Notes: generated from the letters alone by a model not told the origin. Counted from the stretch's first letter, positions 35,384 through 44,423 are shown. The stretch: DNA of 64,000 bases from Streptomyces sp. NBC_00425 (GCF_036030735.1 NZ_CP107928.1:8494001-8558000); one strand, 5' to 3'. Made by a program: numbers and translations.

Positions 35384-36172
35384 GTGAGCTTGAGGATCGT
35401 TGTCACTGTGAAGTACGTGCCCGACGCCACTGGCGACCGGCACTTCGCCGATGACCTGACCGTCGACCGGGACGACGTGGACGGTCTGCTCTCCGAGCTC
35501 GACGAGTACGCGGTCGAGCAGGCGCTGCAGATCTCCGAGAACTCCGACGACGACGTGGAGATCACCGTCCTGACGGTGGGTCCGGAGGACGCCAAGGACG
35601 CGCTGCGCAAGGCGCTGTCGATGGGCGCCGACAAGGCGATCCACGTCGAGGACGACGACCTGCACGGCACCGACGTCATCGGCACCTCCCTGGTGCTGGC
35701 CAAGGCGATCGAGAAGGCCGGCTACGACCTGGTCATCTCCGGTCTGGCCTCCACCGACGGCACCATGGGCGTCGTCCCGGCCCTGCTGGCCGAGCGCCTG
35801 GGCGTCCCGCAGGTCACCCTGCTCTCCGAGGTCTCGGTGGAGGACGGCACGGTCAAGGGCCGCCGCGACGGCGACGCCGCCTCCGAGCAGCTCGAGGCGT
35901 CCCTGCCGGCCGTCGTGTCGGTCACCGACCAGTCGGGTGAAGCGCGTTACCCGTCCTTCAAGGGCATCATGGCGGCGAAGAAGAAGCCGGTTCAGTCCTG
36001 GGACCTGTCGGACCTGGACCTGGAGGCCGGGGAAGTCGGTCTCGAGGGCGCGTGGACCGCGGTCGACTCCGCGACCCAGCGCCCCGCCCGCACCGCGGGC
36101 ACGATCGTCAAGGACGAGGGCGAGGGCGGCAAGCAGCTCGCCGAGTTCCTCGCGGGCCAGAAGTTCATCTAA
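35384..36172 (+). CDS. etfB: Electron transfer flavoprotein, beta subunit
   Basis: 262 residues. The family pattern is complete: IVVTVKYVPDATG, DVDGLLSELDEYAVEQAL, VTVLTVGPEDAKDALRKALSMGADKAIHV and the AMP-binding region LVISGLASTDGTMGVVPALLAERLGVPQ (in fragments: GLASTDGTMGV). EtfAB collects electrons from acyl-CoA dehydrogenases and passes them to the quinone pool through ETF:quinone oxidoreductase. GTG start with AGGAG 8 nt upstream. First gene of the etfBA operon; an AidB-like acyl-CoA dehydrogenase lies elsewhere in this window but is not linked. Confidence 0.95.
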   Translation: MSLRIVVTVKYVPDATGDRHFADDLTVDRDDVDGLLSELDEYAVEQALQISENSDDDVEITVLTVGPEDAKDALRKALSMGADKAIHVEDDDLHGTDVIGTSLVLAKAIEKAGYDLVISGLASTDGTMGVVPALLAERLGVPQVTLLSEVSVEDGTVKGRRDGDAASEQLEASLPAVVSVTDQSGEARYPSFKGIMAAKKKPVQSWDLSDLDLEAGEVGLEGAWTAVDSATQRPARTAGTIVKDEGEGGKQLAEFLAGQKFI

Positions 36173-36225
36173 AGGCCCCTCGCCGCGACCGCCCCTCAAC
36201 TTCGTTTCGCAGGAGAGCAAATCCC

Positions 36226-37188
36226 ATGGCTGAAGTCCTCGTCTACGTCGACCACGTGGACGGCGCCGTCCGCAAGCCCACCCTGGAGCTGCTGACGCTG
36301 GCCCGCCGCATCGGCGAGCCCGTCGCCGTCGCGCTGGGCGCAGGTGCCGAGAGCACCGCCGCCGCGCTGGCCGAGCACGGCGCCACCCGGGTCCTCACCC
36401 ACGACGCCGCCGAGTACGCCGACTACCTCGTCGTGCCGAAGGTGGACGCGCTGCAGGCCGCCGTCGCCGCCGTCTCCCCGGCCGCCGTCCTCGTCCCGTC
36501 CTCCGCCGAGGGCAAGGAGATCGCCGCCCGTCTGGCGCTGCGCATCGGCTCCGGCATCATCACCGACGCCGTCGACCTCGAGGCCGGCGACGAGGGCCCG
36601 GTGGCCACCCAGTCGGTGTTCGCCGCGTCCTTCTCGACCAAGTCCCGCGTCTCCAAGGGCACCCCGGTCATCACCGTGAAGCCGAACTCGGCCGCGGTCG
36701 AGGCCGCTCCCGCCGCGGGCGCGGTCGAGGCCCTCGCCGTCACCTTCTCGGCGCAGGCCACCGGCACCAAGGTCACCGGCCGCACCCCGCGCGAGTCGAC
36801 CGGTCGCCCGGAGCTGACCGAGGCCGCGATCGTCGTCTCCGGCGGCCGCGGCGTCAACGGCGCGGAGAACTTCGGACTCATCGAGGCCCTCGCCGACTCG
36901 CTCGGCGCGGCCGTCGGCGCCTCCCGCGCCGCGGTGGACGCCGGCTGGTACCCGCACACCAACCAGGTCGGCCAGACCGGCAAGTCGGTCTCGCCGCAGC
37001 TCTACATCGCCAACGGCATCTCCGGCGCGATCCAGCACCGCGCCGGCATGCAGACCTCGAAGACCATCGTCGCCGTCAACAAGGACGCCGAGGCCCCGAT
37101 CTTCGACCTCGTCGACTACGGCGTCGTCGGCGACCTGTTCGACGTCGTCCCGCAGCTCACCGAAGAGGTCAAGACCCGCAAGGGCTGA
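36226..37188 (+). CDS. etfA: Electron transfer flavoprotein, alpha subunit
   Basis: 320 residues. Residues 1-185 form the ETF fold ([20 protein letters not shown]), and the C-terminal FAD domain shows the signature [21 protein letters not shown], then [32 protein letters not shown] (cited as [17 protein letters not shown]) and [26 protein letters not shown] is held here while the beta subunit binds AMP. ATG with AGGAGAGC upstream, 53 bp after etfB, so the two are co-transcribed. A hairpin follows. Confidence 0.95.
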   Translation: MAEVLVYVDHVDGAVRKPTLELLTLARRIGEPVAVALGAGAESTAAALAEHGATRVLTHDAAEYADYLVVPKVDALQAAVAAVSPAAVLVPSSAEGKEIAARLALRIGSGIITDAVDLEAGDEGPVATQSVFAASFSTKSRVSKGTPVITVKPNSAAVEAAPAAGAVEALAVTFSAQATGTKVTGRTPRESTGRPELTEAAIVVSGGRGVNGAENFGLIEALADSLGAAVGASRAAVDAGWYPHTNQVGQTGKSVSPQLYIANGISGAIQHRAGMQTSKTIVAVNKDAEAPIFDLVDYGVVGDLFDVVPQLTEEVKTRKG

Positions 37189-37216
37189 TCACCTCGCGGT
37201 CCCAGGACCGCACCGG

Positions 37217-37244
37217 GCCCCCGTGACCTCCCGGTCGCGGGGGC
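37217..37244. terminator. Terminator after etfA
   Basis: A 12-bp stem with one G-U pair (37217-37228 with 37233-37244) and a 4-nt loop, between etfA and the convergent endonuclease-fold gene. Confidence 0.7.
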
Positions 37245-37249
37245 TTCGC

Positions 37250-38173
37250 TCATCCCAGGGTCAGCGAGGCCTGCACCGGCAGATGGTCGCTCGGGTACTG
37301 ACCGTTCTCGCTGAAGGTGTCGGTCCACTCCCGTTGGACCCGCACGCCGGGCGTCGCGAGGATCCAGTCGATGCGGCCTCCGTTCGGGGTCAGCGCCTTG
37401 TACCCGTGGTACGTGGCGTACGCGTCGCCCCGCGTGCGTGCCGTGTCCCAGGTGTCGACCAGCCCGGCGGCGAGCAGCCTGTCGTACACCGGGTTCTCGT
37501 GCGCGACGGTGTTGAAGTCGCCGGTCAGCAGCAACGGCAGCGCGGGGTCGAACCGGGAGATCCGCGCGGCGATGAGCGCGGCGGACCGTTCGCGCGCGTA
37601 CTGGCTCGCGTTGTCGAGATGGGTGTTGAGCACACAGAACTGCCGCCCCGCGGCCAGCAGATCGCGGAAGCGGACCCAGGTGACCATGCGGGGATGGCCA
37701 CCGCCCCAGGTGTTGGAGCCCCGCACCCGCGGGGTGTCGGAGAGCCAGAAGTGCTCGTACCCGGCAGGGGCGAGCCGGCGCGTGTCGTAGAAGACGGCCA
37801 CCGCCTCGTCGGCGCCCACGCCCCTGCTGGTCCCGATCCAGGCGTAGTGCGGTCCGAGGTCGGCCCCGATGTCCAGCAACTGCTGCGGGCGGCCCTCCTG
37901 GGTGCCGATGACGTGCGGGGCCGCCCGGTGCAGCAGTGTCCGCATCACGGGGCGGCGGACGGCCCAGCTGTGCGGCTTCTCGGCGGAGGCGAAGCGGAGG
38001 TTGAACGTCATGACCTCGAGGGGCGGGAAGGGCACGGGCCTCAGCAGCTCGCGCGAGCGGCTCTCCTGCCGGGCGGCGGACGCCCCCGCCGTGCCGATCA
38101 GGGGGACGGCGGCCAGGGCCGCCACCACGGTCCTCAGCCCCGCCCGCCGGGTCGGCCTGCCGCTCCTCGTCAT
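37250..38173 (-). CDS. Secreted endonuclease/exonuclease/phosphatase-fold protein
   Basis: 307 residues. The N-terminus has basic residues with twin Arg (RPTRRAGLRTVVAALAAVPLIG) and an ASAA cleavage region, consistent with Tat or Sec export. The EEP fold motifs follow: MTFNLRF, GTQEGRPQQL (metal Glu), NTHLDN, LLTGDFNT (catalytic Asp/Asn), GGRIDWIL and SDHLPV (catalytic His). The fold serves nucleases, inositol phosphatases and sphingomyelinases; an extracellular phosphodiesterase or nuclease is likely. It faces the DUF6986 gene across a 200-bp spacer. Confidence 0.82.
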   Translation of the reverse strand: MTRSGRPTRRAGLRTVVAALAAVPLIGTAGASAARQESRSRELLRPVPFPPLEVMTFNLRFASAEKPHSWAVRRPVMRTLLHRAAPHVIGTQEGRPQQLLDIGADLGPHYAWIGTSRGVGADEAVAVFYDTRRLAPAGYEHFWLSDTPRVRGSNTWGGGHPRMVTWVRFRDLLAAGRQFCVLNTHLDNASQYARERSAALIAARISRFDPALPLLLTGDFNTVAHENPVYDRLLAAGLVDTWDTARTRGDAYATYHGYKALTPNGGRIDWILATPGVRVQREWTDTFSENGQYPSDHLPVQASLTLG

Positions 38174-38329
38174 GCGTCCCCCTCGTCTCCGGTCCCGCGC
38201 GCTCCCCGTGAGACAGGATGAAGGGGTGAACTGTTGTGCGGAAGAGGGCGTGGGTGCGGCGAGAGGTGCGCGGGACCACGCCGTGGACAGGGTGTTGACC
38301 CGCCGCGAGACGCCCCGATAGCTTCGTTC

Positions 38330-38357
38330 TACGGATTGTTGATTCCGTACAGCGGAA
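38330..38357 (+). promoter_or_regulatory. Inverted repeats before the DUF6986 gene
   Basis: TTCCG-TACAG-CGGAA (38343-38357) is a perfect 5-5-5 palindrome. It overlaps a second inverted pair, TACGGA (38330-38335) with TCCGTA (38344-38349). The spacing resembles IclR-family operators. GGAGG lies just after it. Confidence 0.5.
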
Positions 38358-38373
38358 AACTGGAGGATGTGGA

Positions 38374-39678
38374 ATGGGTCAGGGCCAGCAGGAGACGGTG
38401 GCGACGAGCCTCGCGGGCGCCGTCAGCGAGAAGATCAGCGCTTCCCTGGCCCCGGTCGACGCCGAACTGGACCGCTGTTATCCCGGCGACCCCGGCACCC
38501 GACAGCCCGTCCACACCGTCTATGTGCCCGGCGACGTCTTCGACGGCGACACGATCCGATCCTGGGGCGACCAGGCCCTCGCGGCCCTCGACGCGCACGC
38601 CCCCGACGCGGCCTCCTTCGCCGCCTGTCTCGGCCTGTCCGACGACCTCGCGGAGCCCGTGTACGCACGCGTGCGGGCCAAGCTGGAACGCGAGCCCGTC
38701 GAAGACCTGAGGGTCGACTTCGAGGACGGCTACGGACCCCGCCCGGACGCGGAGGAGGACGAGGCGGCCGCAAGGGCGGCCCGGCTGATCGCACGGGCGT
38801 ACGCCGAAGGCGCCGCGGCCCCCTACATGGGCATCCGCATGAAGTGCATGGAGGCCGCCGTGCGCGACCGGGGCATCCGCACCCTCGACGTCTTCCTCAC
38901 CGGCCTGACGGACGCCGGCCCACTGCCGGGCGGCCTGGTCCTCACCCTGCCGAAGGTGACGTACCCGGAGCAGGTCACCGCCATGGTCCGGCTTCTGGAG
39001 GCCTTCGAGGAGGCGCGCGGCCTGACCCCCGGGCGGCTCGGCTTCGAGATCCAGATCGAGACCAGCCAGTCCATCCTCGCCGCCGACGGCACCGCCGCGG
39101 TCGCCCGCATGATCCAGGCGGCCGAGGGCCGGGCCACCGGCCTGCACTACGGCACCTTCGACTACAGCGCCTGCCTCGGCGTCTCCGCCGCCCACCAGGC
39201 GAGCGACCACCCCGCCGCCGACCACGCCAAGGCGGTCATGCAGGTCGCCGCCGCGGGCACCGGCGTCCGCGTCTCGGACGGCTCCACGAACGTCCTGCCG
39301 GTCGGCCCGACGGCACAGGTCCACGACGCCTGGCGGCTGCACTACGGCCTCACCCGCCGCGCTCTGGCCCGCGCCTACTACCAGGGCTGGGACATGCACC
39401 CGGGCCACCTGCCCACCCGGTACGCGGCCGTCTTCGCCTTCTACCGCGAGGGCTTCGTCCAGGCGGCCGAGCGGCTGTCCCGGTACGCCGGCCGGGCCGG
39501 CGGGGACGTGATGGACGAGCCGGCGACCGCCAAGGCCCTCAGCGGCTATCTGCTGCGCGGTCTGGACTGCGGCGCGCTCGATCCGGCGGAGGTGAGCGAG
39601 GCGACCGGGCTGACCCGGCCGGCGCTGGAGGGATTCGCGGCGCCCCGGCGGGGCGACCTGACGGCCTCCGCGCAGTAG
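38374..39678 (+). CDS. DUF6986 aldolase/citrate-lyase-like protein
   Basis: 434 residues. The central part resembles the HpcH/HpaI aldolase and CitE superfamily: LRVDFEDGYGPRPDAEED, GIRMKCMEAAVRDRGIRTLD, LVLTLPKVTYPEQV and LGFEIQIETSQSIL, the last with the metal-binding Glu (EIQIET). LHYGTFDYSACLG and the C-terminal YYQGWDMHPGHLPTRYAAVFAFYR complete the family (quoted as GWDMHPGHLPTRY). I recognise it as DUF6986. A C-C lyase acting on a malyl- or citramalyl-type substrate is a fair inference. ATG with GGAGG 7 nt upstream. Confidence 0.78.
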   Translation: MGQGQQETVATSLAGAVSEKISASLAPVDAELDRCYPGDPGTRQPVHTVYVPGDVFDGDTIRSWGDQALAALDAHAPDAASFAACLGLSDDLAEPVYARVRAKLEREPVEDLRVDFEDGYGPRPDAEEDEAAARAARLIARAYAEGAAAPYMGIRMKCMEAAVRDRGIRTLDVFLTGLTDAGPLPGGLVLTLPKVTYPEQVTAMVRLLEAFEEARGLTPGRLGFEIQIETSQSILAADGTAAVARMIQAAEGRATGLHYGTFDYSACLGVSAAHQASDHPAADHAKAVMQVAAAGTGVRVSDGSTNVLPVGPTAQVHDAWRLHYGLTRRALARAYYQGWDMHPGHLPTRYAAVFAFYREGFVQAAERLSRYAGRAGGDVMDEPATAKALSGYLLRGLDCGALDPAEVSEATGLTRPALEGFAAPRRGDLTASAQ

Positions 39679-39711
39679 GGCGTCGGCCGCCGCGCGCACC
39701 GTCGCGCCGAC

Positions 39712-39753
39712 GGGGGCCGGCCGGGCGGGGACGTGCCCCGTCCGTCGGCCCCC
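39712..39753. terminator. Hairpin between convergent DUF6986 and VOC genes
   Basis: GGGGGCCG (39712-39719) pairs with CGGCCCCC (39746-39753), with further pairing inside the loop. Confidence 0.5.
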
Positions 39754-39766
39754 GCCTCAAACGCGG

Positions 39767-40156
39767 CTACTGCGCGGGAAAGGTGTACGGGGTCGTGATG
39801 ATCTCCATCCCGTGCCCCGCGGGATCCCTGAAGTACACGCCCCGGCCGCCGTGGTGACGGTTGATCTCACCGGGCTGCCTGCCGTGCGGATCGGCGAAAT
39901 ACGCGATTCCCGCCCGCTCGATCCGGTCGAAGGCGGCGTCGAACTCCTCGTCGGAGACGAGGAACGCGTAGTGCTGCATGACGATCGACTCCGCCGGGAT
40001 CGCGGCGAAGTCCAGGGTGACCCCGTTGCTGGTGGCCACCGGGACGAACGGGCCCCACTCGGCCCCGACTTCCAGTCCCAGGATGTGGGCCAGGAACTCG
40101 GCGGACTCCCGGTTGTCACGGGAATGGACGATGGTGTGGTTCAACTCGACTGACAT
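39767..40156 (-). CDS. VOC-family dioxygenase/glyoxalase-like protein
   Basis: 129 residues, one VOC domain. Putative metal ligands are His7 (ELNHTIVHSRD), His62 of MQHYAFLV and Glu118 of GHGMEIIT, the usual H-H-E set, so an active metalloenzyme is likely. DIxGRxxxxxG-type loops (GGRGVYFRDPAGHG) close the barrel. It resembles catechol extradiol dioxygenase-like and fosfomycin-resistance-like VOC proteins; the substrate is unknown. ATG at 40156 preceded by CGGAGG at 10 nt. Confidence 0.8.
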   Translation of the reverse strand: MSVELNHTIVHSRDNRESAEFLAHILGLEVGAEWGPFVPVATSNGVTLDFAAIPAESIVMQHYAFLVSDEEFDAAFDRIERAGIAYFADPHGRQPGEINRHHGGRGVYFRDPAGHGMEIITTPYTFPAQ

Positions 40157-40241
40157 GTGTGAATGCCTCCGTAAGGCAGACTCACGGGCGCCTCCATGCC
40201 TCACCCGGCCGGTGACCGACACGCGACGCCGTTCGATCACC

Positions 40242-40979
40242 CTAACGGACGCGCAGATGTTCCAGGCCGGACGCGGTCACTCTCTTCTCCTGTGCGAACA
40301 GGCGAGTGCCCTGCTCGCAACGCTGTGCGTCGGCCCGGGCCCGGGCGCAGAACTCCTCGGGCGTGGTGCCGAACAACCGCCGCAACTCCGCTGAATCCGC
40401 CAGGAGTTCCGTGAGCAGGGCGCGCTGTCCTGGATGGCTGCGCGGAACGCCGGACCCGTCGTGCAGCACTCCATGGTGATTCACGTAGGCGAACGCGTCG
40501 AGGAGCGCCTCGCCGTCCTCCAGCTCGACCCGGAACCCGGGCGCCGGCAGCAGGACCCGGTCGTAGTTCGGCTCGGTCGCGTCGAGGACGTCGAGCTGCC
40601 CCGCGTCCAGCCAGATGACGAACAACTCCCGGGTGACGGCGGGGGCGTGGACGGGAGACGCGGACACGTATCCGGCCCGGCTGATGTGCGCGGACACCCC
40701 CACCTCCACGCCGGTGACCCGTGCCCTCGTCATCGGGACGGCCGCGGAGACGTCGAACGCGCCCAGCTTGTGCCGCAGTTGGGCGGGGCTGGCGTTGGAG
40801 CCGACGGCCACCACCGGGGTCCGGCCCGGATGCGTCAGCCGGTCCAGCGGCAGCCACTCGTCGCCGTCGAGCAGGCCGGACCCGGCCGGCCACACTCCCG
40901 GATAGCTCAGCGGACGGTCGCGCGGCGCCTCGGCCAGCCCCAGCGCCTCCAGGGTGCGGCGCGCGCCGCGGGCGTCCAC
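40242..40979 (-). CDS. Conserved hypothetical protein, gamma-glutamylcyclotransferase-like features
   Basis: 245 residues. The segment VVAVGSNASPAQLRHKLG resembles the YGSN opening of the gamma-glutamylcyclotransferase fold, and LDVLDATEPNYDRVLLPAPGFRV resembles its LDxxEG-YxR region. The catalytic Glu is not certain. The C-terminus (RLFGTTPEEFCARARADAQRCEQG) is helical. GTG at 40979 lies 7 nt after the LacI stop, with GAGGCGA as ribosome site, so it is co-transcribed with that regulator. I cannot give a function. Confidence 0.6.
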   Translation of the reverse strand: MDARGARRTLEALGLAEAPRDRPLSYPGVWPAGSGLLDGDEWLPLDRLTHPGRTPVVAVGSNASPAQLRHKLGAFDVSAAVPMTRARVTGVEVGVSAHISRAGYVSASPVHAPAVTRELFVIWLDAGQLDVLDATEPNYDRVLLPAPGFRVELEDGEALLDAFAYVNHHGVLHDGSGVPRSHPGQRALLTELLADSAELRRLFGTTPEEFCARARADAQRCEQGTRLFAQEKRVTASGLEHLRVR

Positions 40980-40986
40980 GCTCGCC

Positions 40987-42063
40987 TCAGTCCGCCGGCG
41001 GCAGCTCGCCCGAGCCGCGCGCGACGAGCCGGGTGGGCAGTTCGATCCGCTCGGGCACGAGCAGGGTGCCGTCCAGTTGACGGAACAGGCGTTCCGCGGC
41101 GGTCCGGCCGAGCGTGGCCGCGTCCTGGGCGACCACGGTGACACCGGGCTGCAGCAGGTCGGCGAGCTCCAGGTCGTCGAAGGCCACCAGCGCGGTTCTG
41201 CGGGGCCGCTCGGCGAGCACCCGGATCACCGTGACCGTCACCCGGTTGTTGCCCGAGAAGATCGCCGTCACCGGCGCGGGCCCGGCCAGCATCTCCTCGG
41301 CCGCCCGCCGCACCCGCGCCGGATCGGTCGCCCCCAGGGACATCCAGGCGTCCTCGACCGGTATCCCGGCGTCCTCCATCGCGGCGCGGTAGCCGCGCAG
41401 ACGCTCGGCGGCGGTGTGGATGCGCGGCATGTCGCCGATGAAGCCGATCCGGCGGTGCCCGTGCGCCAGCAGATGGGCCACGCCCTCCCGGGCTCCTCCG
41501 AAGTTGTCCGACAGGACGCAGTCGGCGTCGATCTGCCCGGCGGGCCGGTCGACGAACACCGTGGCCACCCCCGCCTTGATCTCGGGCTCCAGATAGCGGT
41601 GGTCGTCCCCGGCCGGGATCACCACCAGCCCGTCCACCCGTCGCGCACAGAGCGCGAGCGCCAGTTCCTGCTCGCGGTCCGGGTCCTCGGCGCTGGAGCC
41701 GTTGATGAGCAGCGCCCCGTGTGCCCGGGCCACCTCCTCCACCGCGCGGCTGAGCTGTCCGTAGAACGGGTCGGCCAGGTCCTCCAGGACCAGCCCGATA
41801 CTGGCCGTGCGGCCCTTGCGCAGCACCCGCGCGCTGTCGTTGCGCCGGAAGCCGAGGGCGTCGATGGCCTCCTGGACACGCCGTTCCGTCTCGGGCGTGA
41901 CCCCGGGCTCGCCGTTCACCACGCGCGACACGGTCTTGAGGCCGACCCCGGCCCGAGCCGCCACGTCCTTCATGGTGGGACGGTTGCCGTAACGATTCTC
42001 GGGCCGGCGCTGCGTTTCGGGCACGATGGTGTGTCCTGTCCTGTCGTCCACGGGGGCGGTCAC
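40987..42063 (-). CDS. LacI/GalR-family regulator
   Basis: 358 residues. The DNA-binding part is TMKDVAARAGVGLKTVSRVVNGEPGVTPETERRV with hinge helix NDSARVLRKGRT (in short, MKDVAARAGVGLKTVSRVVN), followed by the sugar-binding core (SIGLVLEDLADPFYGQLSRAVE, GFIGDMPRIHTAAERLRGY, ALVAFDDLELADLL). The GTG at 42063 has GGAAGG 7 nt upstream; a GTG at 42024 is an alternative. It is divergent from a ROK sugar kinase, and a perfect GACAACGTTGTC palindrome lies between them, so this protein probably represses both. Ligand: a sugar or sugar phosphate. Confidence 0.85.
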   Translation of the reverse strand: MTAPVDDRTGHTIVPETQRRPENRYGNRPTMKDVAARAGVGLKTVSRVVNGEPGVTPETERRVQEAIDALGFRRNDSARVLRKGRTASIGLVLEDLADPFYGQLSRAVEEVARAHGALLINGSSAEDPDREQELALALCARRVDGLVVIPAGDDHRYLEPEIKAGVATVFVDRPAGQIDADCVLSDNFGGAREGVAHLLAHGHRRIGFIGDMPRIHTAAERLRGYRAAMEDAGIPVEDAWMSLGATDPARVRRAAEEMLAGPAPVTAIFSGNNRVTVTVIRVLAERPRRTALVAFDDLELADLLQPGVTVVAQDAATLGRTAAERLFRQLDGTLLVPERIELPTRLVARGSGELPPAD

Positions 42064-42145
42064 GCACACCTTCCACAGAATGTTGCGCACGGGGGTGCGT
42101 GGCCCCTGGGTTTGTATGAGGATGTGGCGTCGAGCATAGAGCCTG

Positions 42146-42157
42146 GACAACGTTGTC
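42146..42157. promoter_or_regulatory. LacI-family operator between regulator and ROK kinase
   Basis: GACAACGTTGTC is a perfect 12-bp palindrome with the central CG typical of LacI-family sites, located midway between the two divergent genes. Confidence 0.65.
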
Positions 42158-42256
42158 AGCTGCGGGGGACACTGTCCGTCGCAATCTCCGGCCCGCGTCC
42201 CCCACACCGCTGGACCGGCAGCTCTTTTCCATGGTGGACGGGGAGAACCCAGACTG

Positions 42257-43219
42257 ATGCAGACCGACCTCGTGGCCGCGCTGGACATCGGCGGCACCAA
42301 GATCGCCGGAGCGCTGGTGGACGGCGACGGAACGATCCTGGCCCGCTCCCAGCGACCCACGCCGGCACAGGAGGACGGCGACGCCGTGATGCGGGCCGTC
42401 GAGCAGGTGCTGGGTGAGCTGACCGCGTCCCCCCGTTGGGAGCGCGTCCACGCGGTGGGCATCGGCAGCGCCGGCCCGGTGGACGCCTCCGCGGGCACGG
42501 TCAGTCCGGTGAACGTGCCGGGCTGGCGGGACTACCCGCTGGTCGAGCGGGTCCGGACGGCGACCGGAGGGCTGCCGGTCGAGCTGATCGGCGACGGTGT
42601 CGCGATCACGGCGGCGGAGCACTGGCAGGGCGCCGCGCGCGGCCATGACAACGCGCTGTGCATGGTGGTCTCCACCGGCGTCGGCGGCGGCCTGGTCCTC
42701 GGCGGCCGGCTGCACCCGGGGCCCACCGGCAACGCGGGGCACATCGGCCACATCAGCGTCGAACTCGACGGCGACGCGTGCCCGTGCGGAGGGCGCGGCT
42801 GCGTGGAACGCATCGCCAGCGGCCCCAACATCGCCCGACGGGCGCTGGAGAACGGCTGGCTGCCCGGCCCCGACGGCGACGTCTCCGCGGCCTCGGTTGC
42901 CGCCGCCGCCCGCGCGGGCGACCCGGTCGCCGTGGCGTCCTTCGAACGGGCCGCCCAGGCCCTCGCCGCCGGCATCGCGGCCACCGCGACCCTGGTCGAG
43001 ATCGACATCGCGGTGATCGGCGGCGGCGTCGGCAAGGCGGGGGAAGTGCTCTTCGCCCCGTTGCGCCGGGCCCTGCGTGACTACGCGACCCTCTCCTTCG
43101 TCCGCCGCCTGACGGTGACGCCCGCGCAGATGGGCACCGACGCGGGACTGGTGGGAGCGGCGGCGGCCGCCCTGGCGGCGACCGGAGCGGGGGCCGGCAC
43201 CACGGCGGCGGCGGTCTGA
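42257..43219 (+). CDS. ROK-family sugar kinase (glucokinase-like)
   Basis: 320 residues. The phosphate-1 ATP loop is LDIGGTKIAGALVDGDG; STGVGGGLVLGG is the second ATP loop. The catalytic Asp falls in the ELIGDGVAI region, and the ROK zinc motif is complete: GHIGHISVELDGDACPCGGRGCVE (His, then CxCGxxGCxE). It phosphorylates glucose, N-acetylmannosamine, fructose or a related sugar with ATP. The divergent LacI regulator supports a catabolic role. ATG at 42257. The C-terminus is a low-complexity ATGAGAGTTAAAV tail. Confidence 0.87.
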   Translation: MQTDLVAALDIGGTKIAGALVDGDGTILARSQRPTPAQEDGDAVMRAVEQVLGELTASPRWERVHAVGIGSAGPVDASAGTVSPVNVPGWRDYPLVERVRTATGGLPVELIGDGVAITAAEHWQGAARGHDNALCMVVSTGVGGGLVLGGRLHPGPTGNAGHIGHISVELDGDACPCGGRGCVERIASGPNIARRALENGWLPGPDGDVSAASVAAAARAGDPVAVASFERAAQALAAGIAATATLVEIDIAVIGGGVGKAGEVLFAPLRRALRDYATLSFVRRLTVTPAQMGTDAGLVGAAAAALAATGAGAGTTAAAV

Positions 43220-43352
43220 CGGGACGAAGAAGGAACGTTCCGGCGCACGGCCCTGCGCCTGCCGTGGTGCTGGTGCTGGTGGTGTGGGGTACGTGCCGTC
43301 GGGGTGTGGGGTCCGTGTCGTCCTCCGTCGGGGCGACGTCGGTCCCCGCCGC

Positions 43353-43363
43353 GGGGGGGGGGG
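43353..43363. repeat. Eleven-base G homopolymer
   Basis: G11 lies 7 bases past the ADP-ribosylglycohydrolase stop codon. A run this long is unusual even here and is a likely site for indels or sequencing error. Confidence 0.8.
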
Positions 43364-43369
43364 CAGGCC

Positions 43370-44305
43370 TCAGCCCACGCCCACCTCTGCCGCGACGAGC
43401 GGGTCCCAGCCGCTCCGGGCGGGGATGTCCTCGCGCGCCGCGCGCCAGGCGGCCGGAACGCCCGCGGTGCCGATGCGGGCCGCGACGACTCCTCCCACGA
43501 TCGCGCAGGTGGTGTCGCGGTCACCCCATCCGCCCACCGTCTCCCACAGGGCCTCGGGCAGGTCGTCCAGGTGGCCCGCGGCGCACCAGAGGGCGAACGG
43601 CACGGTGTCCGGAGCGGAGATCAGCCGCCCCGAGCCCAGCACGGACGCCGCGTGGCGCACCGAGGTGTGCCCGGGCAGGCCGGCGGCCACCAGCAGCCCG
43701 GAGCGGACGTCGCAGTCCGTCAGATGGCCGGCCACCTCCCGAAGGAACGCGGCGCGCGGCGGAACGTCCTGACCCTCGAGGCCGGCGGCCAGCGCGGCGG
43801 CGACCGCCACGGCCACCGCGCCCGCCACCGCCTCCGGATGGGCGTGGGTCGCGAGCGCGGACAGCCGGGCCTGCTCGCGGGCCGTGCCCGGGTCGTCCCG
43901 GAACCAGGCGCCGAGGGGGGCCACCCGCATGGCGGCGCCGTTGCCGTGCGAACCCTGTCCGCCGAACTGGCCGGTGGTCACCGCGCGCCAGTCCTCGCCC
44001 TCGGCGACGCGCCGCAGCACGCCGTGCATGGACGGGCCGTACTTGCGGCCCGGGTCACGGCCGTACTCGGCGGCGAACTCGCTCGCCAGGTCGCCCGGCC
44101 GGACCTCTCCGTTGGCCGTCAGGTGGGCGAACAGCACGAAGGCCATCGCCGAGTCGTCCGTCCACAGCCAGGGTGCGGGACGCGGCTCGCGAGCCGCCCA
44201 CAGCTCCTCCGCGGGCTCGTCGGAGCGGGTGAACCAGGCGTCGCCGAACGCGTCTCCCGTCACGAGCCCGTCCAGGCCGGCGTGGGCGTGGGGCGGACCA
44301 CTCAT
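43370..44305 (-). CDS. ADP-ribosylglycohydrolase family protein
   Basis: 311 residues, all-alpha DraG/ARH fold. The magnesium ligands are recognisable: GLVTGDAFGDAW near the start, WTDDSAMAF (Thr-Asp-Asp) and GGWGDRDTTCAIVGGVVAARIG near the C-terminus (WGDRDTT). It removes ADP-ribose from Arg or hydrolyses ADP-ribose derivatives. FAHLTANGEVRPGDLASEFAAEY and HGNGAAMRVAPLGAW fit the family. ATG at 44305 with GAGGAG 8 nt upstream. It stands alone; no ADP-ribosyltransferase is near. Confidence 0.85.
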   Translation of the reverse strand: MSGPPHAHAGLDGLVTGDAFGDAWFTRSDEPAEELWAAREPRPAPWLWTDDSAMAFVLFAHLTANGEVRPGDLASEFAAEYGRDPGRKYGPSMHGVLRRVAEGEDWRAVTTGQFGGQGSHGNGAAMRVAPLGAWFRDDPGTAREQARLSALATHAHPEAVAGAVAVAVAAALAAGLEGQDVPPRAAFLREVAGHLTDCDVRSGLLVAAGLPGHTSVRHAASVLGSGRLISAPDTVPFALWCAAGHLDDLPEALWETVGGWGDRDTTCAIVGGVVAARIGTAGVPAAWRAAREDIPARSGWDPLVAAEVGVG

Positions 44306-44423
44306 GACACAACTCCTCGGTGAGGTCGGCGACCACGGCATTCTCACCGCCGGCGGGTGGGCCGCGCCAACGGATTGCCGGACCGTGCGTGACTCCGGGC
44401 CCGCGCCCGCAGTTGATCCGCGC

